A DNA stretch of 5,558 bases from M3 sp964637445 (GTDB lineage Bacteria > Bacteroidota > Bacteroidia > Bacteroidales > Muribaculaceae): the NCBI GenBank assembly GCA_964637445.1, contig CAZWWS010000089.1:1-5558 (forward strand), written 5' to 3'. Both the position numbers and the translations under genes were made by a program. This document shows, piece after piece, positions 1-5,558 of the stretch. Numbering within the stretch: position 1 is the stretch's first letter; every line of letters starts with the position of its first letter. The notes beneath the pieces were generated by a model, which did no database searches, was not told the origin of the DNA, and saw only the letters and a list, made by a program, of their open reading frames with translations.

Positions 1-416
1 ACACTAATCCTGCTACAGTAACTTTAAACTTCGAGCGGGCTTTGTATTGGGTTAACAATGGTGCTCAACCAACCGACACCGTACGCAACATTCTTTCTCA
101 AGAAGGAGTACTTTTGATGAAACACCTTCAAGGAGGTGTCAAGAAAGGCGCTTTTTCTGAAGAAGAAGCTCAAAAGCGTTTCGATGCTTGGAAGAGCCAA
201 AAGCAAGCTGCAGTTGATGCTCAAAAGAGCGCAATGGCAAACAAAAAAGAACAAGATGCTAAAACTCGCTTAGAAGAAGAGCAAGCTAAAAACAAAGCAA
301 AAGCTGAACTTGTAGCAAAGAAAAAAGCTGAACTTGCAGCAGCTAAGGCTGAAGCAGAGGCAGCTGCTAATGCAGAAGCTAACGAAGAAGAAGCTCCCGC
401 TGAAAGCGCAGAATAA
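1..416 (+). CDS. rpsP: 30S ribosomal protein S16, C-terminal part with long Ala/Lys/Glu tail (5' end outside window)
   Basis: S16 is a small-subunit ribosomal protein that binds 16S rRNA and helps 30S assembly. The reading frame is open from base 3, giving 137 visible residues; the true start lies upstream of the window. The first visible residues run through NFERALYWVNNGAQPTDTVR and then LLMKHL, a stretch I recognise from Bacteroidota S16. Most bacterial S16 proteins are about 80-90 residues long and end near this point. Here about 85 further residues follow, rich in Ala, Lys, Glu and Gln, with a heptad-like character that suggests a long charged helix or coiled coil, ending in an acidic stretch (NEEEAPAESAE). 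Such tails are known in this phylum. A 13-base exact direct repeat (300-312 and 324-336, period 8 codons) shows that part of the tail grew by internal duplication. The TTG at 42 is an internal Leu codon, not a start. A terminator hairpin follows directly. Confidence 0.95.
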   Translation, partial: TNPATVTLNFERALYWVNNGAQPTDTVRNILSQEGVLLMKHLQGGVKKGAFSEEEAQKRFDAWKSQKQAAVDAQKSAMANKKEQDAKTRLEEEQAKNKAKAELVAKKKAELAAAKAEAEAAANAEANEEEAPAESAE

Positions 417-434
417 GCAAAAAATTGTATCACA

Positions 435-470
435 AACAAAAGCAGAGAATTTTCGTTCTCTGCTTTTGTT
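435..470 (+). terminator. Intrinsic terminator after rpsP (15-bp stem, 6-base loop)
   Basis: Bases 435-449 and 456-470 are perfect reverse complements around the loop TTTTCG. The core stem is GCAGAGAA/TTCTCTGC, flanked by an A-rich left side and a T-rich right side (TTTTGTTG), so it could work in both directions. It begins 18 bases after the rpsP stop codon. It lies only 20 bases ahead of the start of the small plus-strand gene at 491, so that gene depends either on read-through or on a promoter I cannot see. Confidence 0.85.
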
Positions 471-490
471 GTCTTATTATCTTTTCAATT

Positions 491-640
491 ATGGCTGATA
501 ATTTTCTTGAAAACCAATACAACGATTACCTCAAAAAGAAAGCTGCAAAGTCTGAGGCTCGCAAAGTGGCATGGCGTAAACGCTTAAAAGCATATCAAGA
601 ATCCCTCAAAGCCCAAAAAGCTGATAGCAAGAAGCCCTAA
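491..640 (+). CDS. Small basic hypothetical protein, 49 aa
   Basis: This short gene starts at the ATG at 491 and encodes 49 residues beginning MADNFLENQYNDYLKKK. It carries 11 Lys and 3 Arg against 6 acidic residues, has no membrane segment, and should be mostly helical. I do not recognise a named domain. It resembles the short Lys-rich NFLE-type proteins annotated as hypothetical in Bacteroidales, but that is memory rather than a search. The frame can be extended upstream to a TTG at 425, but that start would place the terminator hairpin inside the coding region and add an implausible Cys-rich stretch, so I chose the ATG. The gene follows rpsP on the same strand but lies behind its terminator, and I see no good promoter in the 20 bases between. 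Its stop codon overlaps the stop of convergent aguB by 4 bases. A ribosome- or RNA-binding role would fit the charge and location but is speculation. Confidence 0.7.
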   Translation: MADNFLENQYNDYLKKKAAKSEARKVAWRKRLKAYQESLKAQKADSKKP

Positions 641-1524
641 TCAATATATCGCGATGTAATGCCATTATAGGCATCAATCCTACGATCTCGCAAAAATGGC
701 CACCATCGACGCACAGACTCAGATCTATCCATGTCAATCTCTATAATCGACAATGCTTCCTCATCGCTTGGCGCTTGATACAAGTATTCACCTTGCGGTC
801 CAACGACAAAGCTGCTTCCCCAAAACGTAATTCCGCCAGTAACACCCGATGGATCCGGTTCATAGCCAACTCTATTAACTGATACAACCGGCAGACCATT
901 AGCGACTGCATGTCCACGTTGAACAGTAATCCATGCATCTCGCTGTCGGCATTTTTCAGCATCTGTATCACTGCTTTCCCATCCAATTGCAGTTGGATAT
1001 ATCAAGATCACTGCTCCTTTCAAAGCCATTAACCTCGCTGCTTCCGGATACCACTGATCCCAACACACTAAAACGCCTAAACGTCCTACCGAAGTTTTGA
1101 TTGGTTCAAATCCAATATCACCGGGGGTAAAATAGAATTTCTCATAATAAGCCGGATCATCGGGAATATGCATCTTTCGATATTTTCCGGCGATTGAGCC
1201 ATCTTTTTCAAAAACGACAGCTGTATTATGATATAACCCTGGAGCTCGGCGTTCAAACAATGACGTAACGATTACAACTCCGAGTTCTTTTGCCAATCGA
1301 GAGTATATGTTTGTTCGTTCTGATGGGATTTCGATTGCCAACCCACATAAATCGGTATTCTCCGTTTGACAGAAATATAATGAATCGTGTAGTTCTTGGT
1401 TCACTATAAGTTCGGCTCCCGATGAAGCCAATTGTCTTATTTTATCTGACAATCGTGAGATATTATCATCGATTTTTTCGATATTATGTTGTTGAATAAT
1501 TCCAACTTTCAATGTTCTTTTCAT
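637..1524 (-). CDS. aguB: N-carbamoylputrescine amidase
   Basis: This carbon-nitrogen hydrolase of the nitrilase superfamily splits N-carbamoylputrescine to putrescine, CO2 and ammonia, the last step of the agmatine route to putrescine in the cytoplasm. The 295-residue length is normal for the family. The catalytic triad is visible: Glu44 in NQELH, Lys117 in YRKMHIP and Cys154 in LVCWDQWYPE. The further family Glu128 lies in YYEKF, and the C-terminal RRWWPFLRDRRID is typical of AguB. The open frame extends upstream to 1599, but that part is aguA sequence in another frame. I chose the ATG at 1524 because it gives the family N-terminus (MKRTLKVGIIQQ) and makes a 4-base ATGA overlap with the aguA stop, implying translational coupling. 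The gene is last in the operon. Its TAG stop overlaps the stop of the convergent small gene, and no separate terminator is visible between them. Confidence 0.96.
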   Translation of the reverse strand: MKRTLKVGIIQQHNIEKIDDNISRLSDKIRQLASSGAELIVNQELHDSLYFCQTENTDLCGLAIEIPSERTNIYSRLAKELGVVIVTSLFERRAPGLYHNTAVVFEKDGSIAGKYRKMHIPDDPAYYEKFYFTPGDIGFEPIKTSVGRLGVLVCWDQWYPEAARLMALKGAVILIYPTAIGWESSDTDAEKCRQRDAWITVQRGHAVANGLPVVSVNRVGYEPDPSGVTGGITFWGSSFVVGPQGEYLYQAPSDEEALSIIEIDMDRSESVRRWWPFLRDRRIDAYNGITSRYID

Positions 1525-2567
1525 ATTGCTAATACTTCTTTTGGAAGCTGCATTGTCACACAATGAAGCGATCCATGTTGCTTGATTAATGCACGACAAT
1601 CAATCGGTACGATTTCATGCGTAGAAAATACGATTTTTAGAATTTGAGTTGCCAACAAATCTTTCTGAGGTTGGGCATAAGTTGGCATCAAAACCGAATG
1701 CTTTGTTATTAAAAAATTAGCATATGTGGCCGGTAATCGCTCACCATCCTCATCATAAATCGGATCGGGGAGAGGTAGTTCTACCAAGTTAAATGGATTA
1801 CCTTCTTTCGTTGTAAATGTCAAGAGTTGGTCTTTCATTAACTTCAGTTCATTATAATGAGAGTCCGACTTATCTTCGGTCGCTACATATAAAATGGTGT
1901 CGTTTGGAGCCAAACGCGCCAAAGTGTCAGTATGGCTATCAGTATCATCGCCTTCAAGTGCGCCATAGTCTAACCACAATATTTTGTTCAAGCCAAAAGC
2001 GTCTGTCAGATAGTGCTCTATGTCTTTACGGGATTTATCGCCATTGCGATTTGGCGACATCAAACATTCAGTAGTAGTCAGTAAAGTTCCATTACCATCA
2101 CTTTCAATAGAGCCTCCTTCAAGAACAAAACCTAATCGGTTGCAATATCGTCCTTTCAAAATTCCAGACTCAACCATCGCTCTTGTTATCAAATTATCAT
2201 TACATGAGCGGAATTTTAGCCCCCAACCATTGAATTTAAAGTCATTGATAACTGCTTGACCATTTTCAATAGTCACAATAGCGCCAAAATCACGAGCCCA
2301 AGTGTCGTCAGTAGGAATGACTAAATAAGTAATCCTATCTTGAGGCAGATGCGATAAGTATTGTTTGGGAATTGATGCATTCGGAGCAACAACAATCAAA
2401 TGCTCATCTTTTACAATAGCTTCTGCTATCTTAATAAAGCAATCGGTCACTTCATCGAGCATATATGCCCAATCAGTTCCTTTATGAGGCCAAGACAAGA
2501 GAACTGCTCCATGAGGTTCCCACTCAGCCGGCAATCTATTTTTATTATCTTTATTCATCAAAATCAT
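1521..2567 (-). CDS. aguA: Agmatine deiminase
   Basis: AguA hydrolyses agmatine to N-carbamoylputrescine and ammonia, supplying the substrate of AguB encoded just downstream. The 348-residue protein belongs to the guanidine-modifying family shared with Porphyromonas-type peptidylarginine deiminase (PAD_porph). Its length, the lack of a signal peptide and the adjacent aguB favour the agmatine enzyme. Visible family motifs, with likely active-site residues, are PAEWEPHGA and SWPH near the N-terminus, the TWARD motif with Asp93, LEGG with Glu150, GDDTDSHTDTLAR with His212, and the nucleophile Cys336 in HGSLHC close to the C-terminus. Two starts are possible. The ATG at 2567 overlaps the preceding small gene by 17 bases, while the ATG at 2558 (three residues shorter, MNKDNKNRLPAEW) overlaps it by 8. 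The conserved part begins at LPAEW, so the choice is open. The TGA stop overlaps the aguB ATG by 4 bases. Confidence 0.96.
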   Translation of the reverse strand: MILMNKDNKNRLPAEWEPHGAVLLSWPHKGTDWAYMLDEVTDCFIKIAEAIVKDEHLIVVAPNASIPKQYLSHLPQDRITYLVIPTDDTWARDFGAIVTIENGQAVINDFKFNGWGLKFRSCNDNLITRAMVESGILKGRYCNRLGFVLEGGSIESDGNGTLLTTTECLMSPNRNGDKSRKDIEHYLTDAFGLNKILWLDYGALEGDDTDSHTDTLARLAPNDTILYVATEDKSDSHYNELKLMKDQLLTFTTKEGNPFNLVELPLPDPIYDEDGERLPATYANFLITKHSVLMPTYAQPQKDLLATQILKIVFSTHEIVPIDCRALIKQHGSLHCVTMQLPKEVLAI

Positions 2568-2784
2568 TTAAAGAATCCCATATCGAATCTTGCGATTCAA
2601 GATATTCATCACAAAAATCACGAAAGCCGTTTTTTTCACTACTACCGACAGCATCACACCATTCTCGATATTGGTCTTTCAATTCAGAATCCTCATTTAT
2701 CATCTTCTTAAATTCTGCTTCAGCAATATCAATACTACGATGTTCGGTAAGTATATTTTCAAAAGTTAGCGTAATATCATTCAT
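2551..2784 (-). CDS. Small acidic hypothetical protein, 77 aa, first gene of the agu operon
   Basis: This gene starts at the ATG at 2784, behind an A-rich leader typical of Bacteroidota starts, and ends with TAA inside the start region of aguA. The product is strongly acidic, with 22 Asp/Glu against 7 Lys/Arg, and ends in an acidic, aromatic tail (DSIWDSLNDFDE). It has two Cys (CDAVG and DFCDEY), no signal peptide and no membrane segment, and is probably a small helical cytoplasmic protein. I do not recognise a named domain; similar short proteins with a YREWC...W.SL pattern are, as far as I recall, annotated as hypothetical in Bacteroidales. The overlap with aguA (8 or 17 bases) and the promoter upstream make it the leading gene of a three-gene operon, so a role linked to agmatine or putrescine metabolism is possible but only inferred from position. 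Confidence 0.8.
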   Translation of the reverse strand: MNDITLTFENILTEHRSIDIAEAEFKKMINEDSELKDQYREWCDAVGSSEKNGFRDFCDEYLESQDSIWDSLNDFDE

Positions 2785-2856
2785 ATTTTTCAGGATTACA
2801 TAGATTAAAAATTAACTTATTCTCCAATCTGAGAACAATGTGCATTATTGATAGTT

Positions 2857-2888
2857 CAAATATAACACAATCATCACTAACATGCAAA
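2857..2888 (-). promoter_or_regulatory. Bacteroidota-type promoter for the small ORF-aguA-aguB operon
   Basis: Read on the minus strand, TTTG (2888-2885) is followed after exactly 20 bases by TATATTTG (2864-2857). This fits the -33/-7 pattern TTTG-N19-21-TAnnTTTG used by the primary sigma factor of Bacteroidota. Transcription would start near 2850, leaving an A/T-rich leader of roughly 65-70 bases before the ATG at 2784. It lies in the 149-base gap between the dipeptide epimerase stop and the operon, the only sizeable gap in the minus-strand gene run. Nothing else convincing is visible in that gap. Confidence 0.72.
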
Positions 2889-2933
2889 TAATTTACGCTA
2901 ATTTGATATACATAATAATACTCTGCTTTTTAT

Positions 2934-4067
2934 TTAGAGTAATTTCACACCGATTCCGGGCATATTATTCAGAGAAACTTTTCCATCTACAATTTTCATA
3001 CCATCAAATCTATCATTGGTAATCAATAAGTTTCCATCTAAATCTGCCCACTCTGCCATCGGAGATAATTGCGCAGCAGCCGATACGGCACATGATGTTT
3101 CAGTCATACATCCAAGCATAACTTTCATACCTAATGCATTAGCCAATACAGCCATCTTATAGGCCTCATGCATACCAGTACTTTTCATTAATTTGATATT
3201 AATACCGTCATATACTCCGTACGCACGTTGCACATCCGGCAATCGCTGCAAAAACTCATCAGCAATAATAGGCAACGGACTTCTTTCTCGAAGCCAGGCT
3301 GTTTCATCGATCATTTCTTTGGGCAATGGTTGCTCCACAAATAAACAATTTCGTTCTTTCAGCCAATAACACATTTCTAATGCAAGTTCTTTGCTCGTCC
3401 AACCTTGATTTACATCCACGCATATAGGGCGAACGGTTTTTGACCGAATAATCTCAACTGTTTCTTTGTCGTTATCAAGACCCATTTTTACTTTTAATAT
3501 CTTGTATGGAGCAGCTTCATCGACTTTATTCCTTACGATATCAGCCGAATCTATACCTATCGTAAATGATGTGTTTGGAGCCTTTTCGGGAGATAAACCC
3601 CAGATTTTATACCATGGTTGACCCATAATTTTTCCCACAAGATCATGCAACGCAATATCAACCGACGCTTTTGCAGCTCTATTGCCGGGAGAAATGCTAT
3701 CCATATATTCGAGAATCTCTTCGATACGAAATGGATCGTAAAACTGAGAAAGGTCAAGCGAGGATAGAAATTTCATTACACTATCCACACTCTCGCCAAG
3801 ATATGGAGGCATCGAAGCTTCACCATAGCCTATAATTCCATCATATTCTATTTGTACCTGAACATCCGGAGTTGTAGTTCGGCTATATTTCGCTAAATTA
3901 AACGAATGCTTCAACTTTAACTCATATGGGGAATACGACAAGTTCAATCGACCAGATATTGGCTTATGAATAGAGGGAGCATCATTAGCAGACATAGATA
4001 TTGGCAATGCTAATGCTGCAAATCCAGCTCCGGTTGTTTTTAAGAAATTTCGACGATTTATCTTCAT
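2934..4067 (-). CDS. Dipeptide epimerase (L-Ala-D/L-Glu type, enolase superfamily) with twin-arginine signal
   Basis: This enolase-superfamily enzyme of the muconate-lactonising subgroup likely interconverts L-Ala-D-Glu and L-Ala-L-Glu, allowing peptidoglycan dipeptides to be reused. The 377-residue protein has the catalytic set in order: the Lys pair KVK (Lys192, Lys194), metal ligands Asp218 (CVDVN), Glu245 (VEQPL) and Asp270 (IADEF), the second catalytic Lys292 (NIKLMK), and the DLD motif (Asp342, Asp344) that holds the dipeptide amino group in this family. The N-terminus reads MKINRRNFLKTTG followed by a hydrophobic stretch to about residue 27. That is a Tat signal, so the enzyme should be exported folded, with cleavage probably near residues 24-28. 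It lies 94 bases after the NlpC/P60 gene with no terminator or clear promoter between, so cotranscription is likely. Exact dipeptide preference cannot be read from sequence; relatives differ in what they accept. Confidence 0.9.
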   Translation of the reverse strand: MKINRRNFLKTTGAGFAALALPISMSANDAPSIHKPISGRLNLSYSPYELKLKHSFNLAKYSRTTTPDVQVQIEYDGIIGYGEASMPPYLGESVDSVMKFLSSLDLSQFYDPFRIEEILEYMDSISPGNRAAKASVDIALHDLVGKIMGQPWYKIWGLSPEKAPNTSFTIGIDSADIVRNKVDEAAPYKILKVKMGLDNDKETVEIIRSKTVRPICVDVNQGWTSKELALEMCYWLKERNCLFVEQPLPKEMIDETAWLRERSPLPIIADEFLQRLPDVQRAYGVYDGINIKLMKSTGMHEAYKMAVLANALGMKVMLGCMTETSCAVSAAAQLSPMAEWADLDGNLLITNDRFDGMKIVDGKVSLNNMPGIGVKLL

Positions 4068-4161
4068 TCCGAGTCTTAATTCTTGAAATAATATGCAATT
4101 CTTAACCCATTCTTTATCACAATTCGTATAAACATTAGAATTAGACCTTTATATTTTTAGA

Positions 4162-5106
4162 TTAAAAATACCATAAATGACTTTTAATCGGTTTTAGTCC
4201 TATAGAATTTATATCATATTGATACGTTCTACATTCTTTCAAATCATTTGGGTAATAATCCGGATGAGTAGGGGACAAGTGACTACGTCTGACCCTCCCT
4301 GCTGATTGAATATAATAGCCATCTTTGTCGTATATCCCGACATGATTCACTCGCGTTTTTGAAGCATTCCAAAAGAACAGCAAATCACCTCGATGATAAT
4401 CATTAGTTACAACTCCGACCTCCGATTGTTGCGAGGCGTCACGCATAGTAATGAGTCCAGTCGAGAAAAATGCAACTTTTACCAATCCCGAACAATCCAC
4501 ACCTTTTGAAGATGTTCCTCCCCAAAGATATGGAGTTCCCAGCATCGAATACGCGGTTTCCATTACGAGATCGACATCAATGGGTTGCATAGCCCATTCC
4601 TTAAAATCTGTGATTGAATTATTATCTACCCATGCTGTGCGCCCATCCGGCATTGTCACACAAGTTCTTTTTGTATTGTTGTCGATCTTACCTTCGACTA
4701 TATTACCATTGACCATGTCTGCAACAATACCATGAGGAGCAATTGCTACTGAATCATTGTATGCTTTTATTTCTGTACACGATGACACGATTAGGCGAGA
4801 TGTCATGCGCCATTCCGCCATCTGTTGTTCAGACTTAAATGCTATGCAATTGTCAATCATATAGCCTTCATATCCATCCGGGAGCAACACCTTCGACCAT
4901 CCATCGGCATTTCCCAAGATTTTCATTGGTGTCCCCATGATTGCTTGTGTCGACATTTCTGCACCATGACGAGGCTCCGTACGCACATGAGCTACAGATA
5001 CATTAACCAATCCCCATATCGAATCGGATAAAATATTTATAGCAGTAGCGATATTTGCTACTGCTATAAATATTAATAGCGATAATATATGCCTGATATA
5101 AGACAT
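4162..5106 (-). CDS. Secreted SH3/NlpC-P60 cell-wall peptidase (gamma-D-glutamyl-diamino acid endopeptidase type)
   Basis: The 314-residue protein resembles YkfC-like and Bacteroidales NlpC/P60 enzymes, which cut muropeptides between D-Glu and the diamino acid and so release L-Ala-D-Glu. Residues 1-22 form a signal peptide with an ATA cleavage site. A first bacterial SH3 domain (about 31-90) carries the family motif VRTEPRHGAEMSTQ, and a second SH3-like region follows (about 105-165). The NlpC/P60 domain (about 178-300) has GTPYLWGGTSSKGVDCSGL with the nucleophile Cys205, and NHVGIYD with His255. The usual third catalytic residue, a His 12 residues later in a segment like IHSSGRVR, is Gln267 here (YIQSAGRVR). 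The ATG lies 2 bases after the glmM stop (TAATAATG), so translation is probably coupled. Codons for the signal peptide contain an 18-bp perfect inverted repeat. The downstream epimerase would act on the dipeptide product. Confidence 0.92.
   Translation of the reverse strand: MSYIRHILSLLIFIAVANIATAINILSDSIWGLVNVSVAHVRTEPRHGAEMSTQAIMGTPMKILGNADGWSKVLLPDGYEGYMIDNCIAFKSEQQMAEWRMTSRLIVSSCTEIKAYNDSVAIAPHGIVADMVNGNIVEGKIDNNTKRTCVTMPDGRTAWVDNNSITDFKEWAMQPIDVDLVMETAYSMLGTPYLWGGTSSKGVDCSGLVKVAFFSTGLITMRDASQQSEVGVVTNDYHRGDLLFFWNASKTRVNHVGIYDKDGYYIQSAGRVRRSHLSPTHPDYYPNDLKECRTYQYDINSIGLKPIKSHLWYF
5032..5074. repeat. 18-bp perfect inverted repeat inside the peptidase signal-peptide codons
   Basis: Bases 5032-5049 (AATATTTATAGCAGTAGC) are exactly reverse-complemented at 5057-5074, with a 7-base spacer (GATATTT). 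In the minus-strand transcript this would form an 18-bp stem starting about 32 bases after the A of the ATG. It covers codons 11-25, which encode the hydrophobic core and cleavage site of the signal peptide. No run of T follows on either strand, so it does not look like a standard terminator. It may reflect the repetitive Ile/Ala coding or act as an mRNA structure within the glmM-peptidase transcript. Confidence 0.85.
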
Positions 5107-5108
5107 TA

Positions 5109-5558
5109 TTAAATCATTGACTTTATTACTCCTTTGATATCTTCAGCCAAAACATTTGCCCCATCCATTGTGGCAGCTTCGGAATATATACGAATAATCG
5201 GCTCAGTATTTGATTTGCGAAGATGTACCCAACTATTTGGGAAATCAATTTTCACGCCATCGATATCTGTAATATTCTCATTAGAATATTTTTGTTTTAC
5301 GGCTTCAAGGATGGCGTCAACATCAATCGACGGCGTAAGTTCTATCTTGTTTTTTGCAATCGCATATTGAGGATAACCATTCTTTAATTCACTGACTGTT
5401 TTACCGCTTTTTGCCAATAAAGTCAAGAACAAAGCCACTCCAACAAGAGCATCTCGACCATAGTGAGAAGCAGGGTATATGACACCTCCATTACCTTCTC
5501 CGCCGATTACAGCTCCGGTTTCTTTCATTTTTGTCACAACATTAACCTCGCCAACTGC
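5109..5558 (-). CDS. glmM: Phosphoglucosamine mutase family protein, C-terminal part (5' end outside window)
   Basis: This alpha-D-phosphohexomutase most likely converts glucosamine-6-phosphate to glucosamine-1-phosphate, a step toward UDP-GlcNAc for peptidoglycan. The 149 visible residues cover the end of domain 3 and domain 4. The sugar-binding loop GGEGNGG is at visible residues 19-25, followed by YPASHYGRDA. The phosphate-binding loop RKSNTEP is at 114-120 (bases 5219-5199). The frame stays open to the window edge through AVGEVNV, so the GTG at 5537 is an internal Val and not the start. The RKSNTEP and GGEGNGG forms are also seen in phosphomannomutase relatives, so a PMM/PGM function cannot be fully excluded; the neighbouring cell-wall genes favour GlmM. 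The TAA stop lies 2 bases before the ATG of the secreted peptidase, pointing to one operon. Confidence 0.9.
   Translation of the reverse strand, partial: AVGEVNVVTKMKETGAVIGGEGNGGVIYPASHYGRDALVGVALFLTLLAKSGKTVSELKNGYPQYAIAKNKIELTPSIDVDAILEAVKQKYSNENITDIDGVKIDFPNSWVHLRKSNTEPIIRIYSEAATMDGANVLAEDIKGVIKSMI

Noticed and set aside
221..439. Minus-strand Ala/Ser-rich open frame opposite rpsP
   Set aside because: Its composition is simply the complement of the Ala/Lys/Glu codons of the S16 tail.
478..485. TATCTTTT as a -7 promoter box for the 49-residue protein
   Set aside because: It lacks the final G, the nearest upstream TTTG is only 9 bases away instead of about 20, and it sits almost on the start codon.
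425..490. TTG-started upstream extension of the small plus-strand protein (22 extra residues)
   Set aside because: It would run through the rpsP terminator hairpin and encode an odd Cys-rich stretch; the ATG at 491 gives a compact charged protein.
1525..1599. 25-residue upstream extension of aguB
   Set aside because: The extra residues come from aguA coding sequence in another frame; the family N-terminus (KVGIIQQ) begins right after the ATG at 1524.
1817..2259. Plus-strand open frames opposite aguA
   Set aside because: They lie antisense to a well-conserved enzyme gene, have no recognisable motifs, and are best explained as shadow frames.
2920..2940. Possible terminator after the dipeptide epimerase (ACTCT/AGAGT stem, 11-base loop)
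   Set aside because: Only 5 bp of stem, overlapping the stop codon, and followed by a mixed A/T stretch and not a T run; too weak to call.
4068..4161. Separate promoter or hairpin between the peptidase and epimerase genes
   Set aside because: No TAnnTTTG box with a spaced TTTG was found on the minus strand, and the AAGAATT repeats there look like ordinary A/T-rich sequence.

Overview
The window looks like chromosomal DNA of a Bacteroidota bacterium, most likely order Bacteroidales. A Muribaculaceae- or Porphyromonadaceae-like lineage is my guess, and the genus cannot be fixed from the sequence. Four things support this: a ribosomal protein S16 with a long Ala/Lys/Glu-rich C-terminal tail; an aguA-aguB pair whose protein sequences resemble those of Bacteroidales; a promoter of the Bacteroidota form (TTTG, 20 bases, TAnnTTTG); and A/T-rich leaders without Shine-Dalgarno sites. 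Genes are densely packed, no stretch over 300 bases lacks a gene, and I see no tRNA, rRNA, CRISPR array or mobile element.

Left end, plus strand: the 3' part of rpsP (cut by the window edge) is followed by a strong 15-bp terminator hairpin. A 49-codon gene for a small basic protein comes next, and its stop codon overlaps the stop codon of the converging aguB gene by 4 bases.

Centre, minus strand: a three-gene operon reads from about 2784 down to 637. It encodes a 77-residue acidic protein of unknown function, agmatine deiminase (aguA) and N-carbamoylputrescine amidase (aguB). Each gene overlaps the next by a few bases. A good Bacteroidota promoter sits about 70-100 bases upstream of the first gene. 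AguA and AguB together convert agmatine to putrescine.

Right part, minus strand: the 3' part of a phosphoglucosamine mutase-type gene (glmM) runs in from the right edge. Two bases after it comes a secreted SH3/NlpC-P60 peptidase, and 94 bases after that an enolase-superfamily dipeptide epimerase with a twin-arginine signal. This looks like a cell-wall module: GlmM feeds amino-sugar precursor synthesis, the peptidase would cut muropeptides after D-Glu, and the epimerase would convert the released L-Ala-D-Glu to L-Ala-L-Glu, probably outside the cytoplasm.

Most of the content is recognisable, and I see no clearly new multi-gene system. The points most worth a second look are a Gln at the usual third catalytic His of the peptidase, an 18-bp perfect inverted repeat inside its signal-peptide codons, and the two uncharacterised small proteins.
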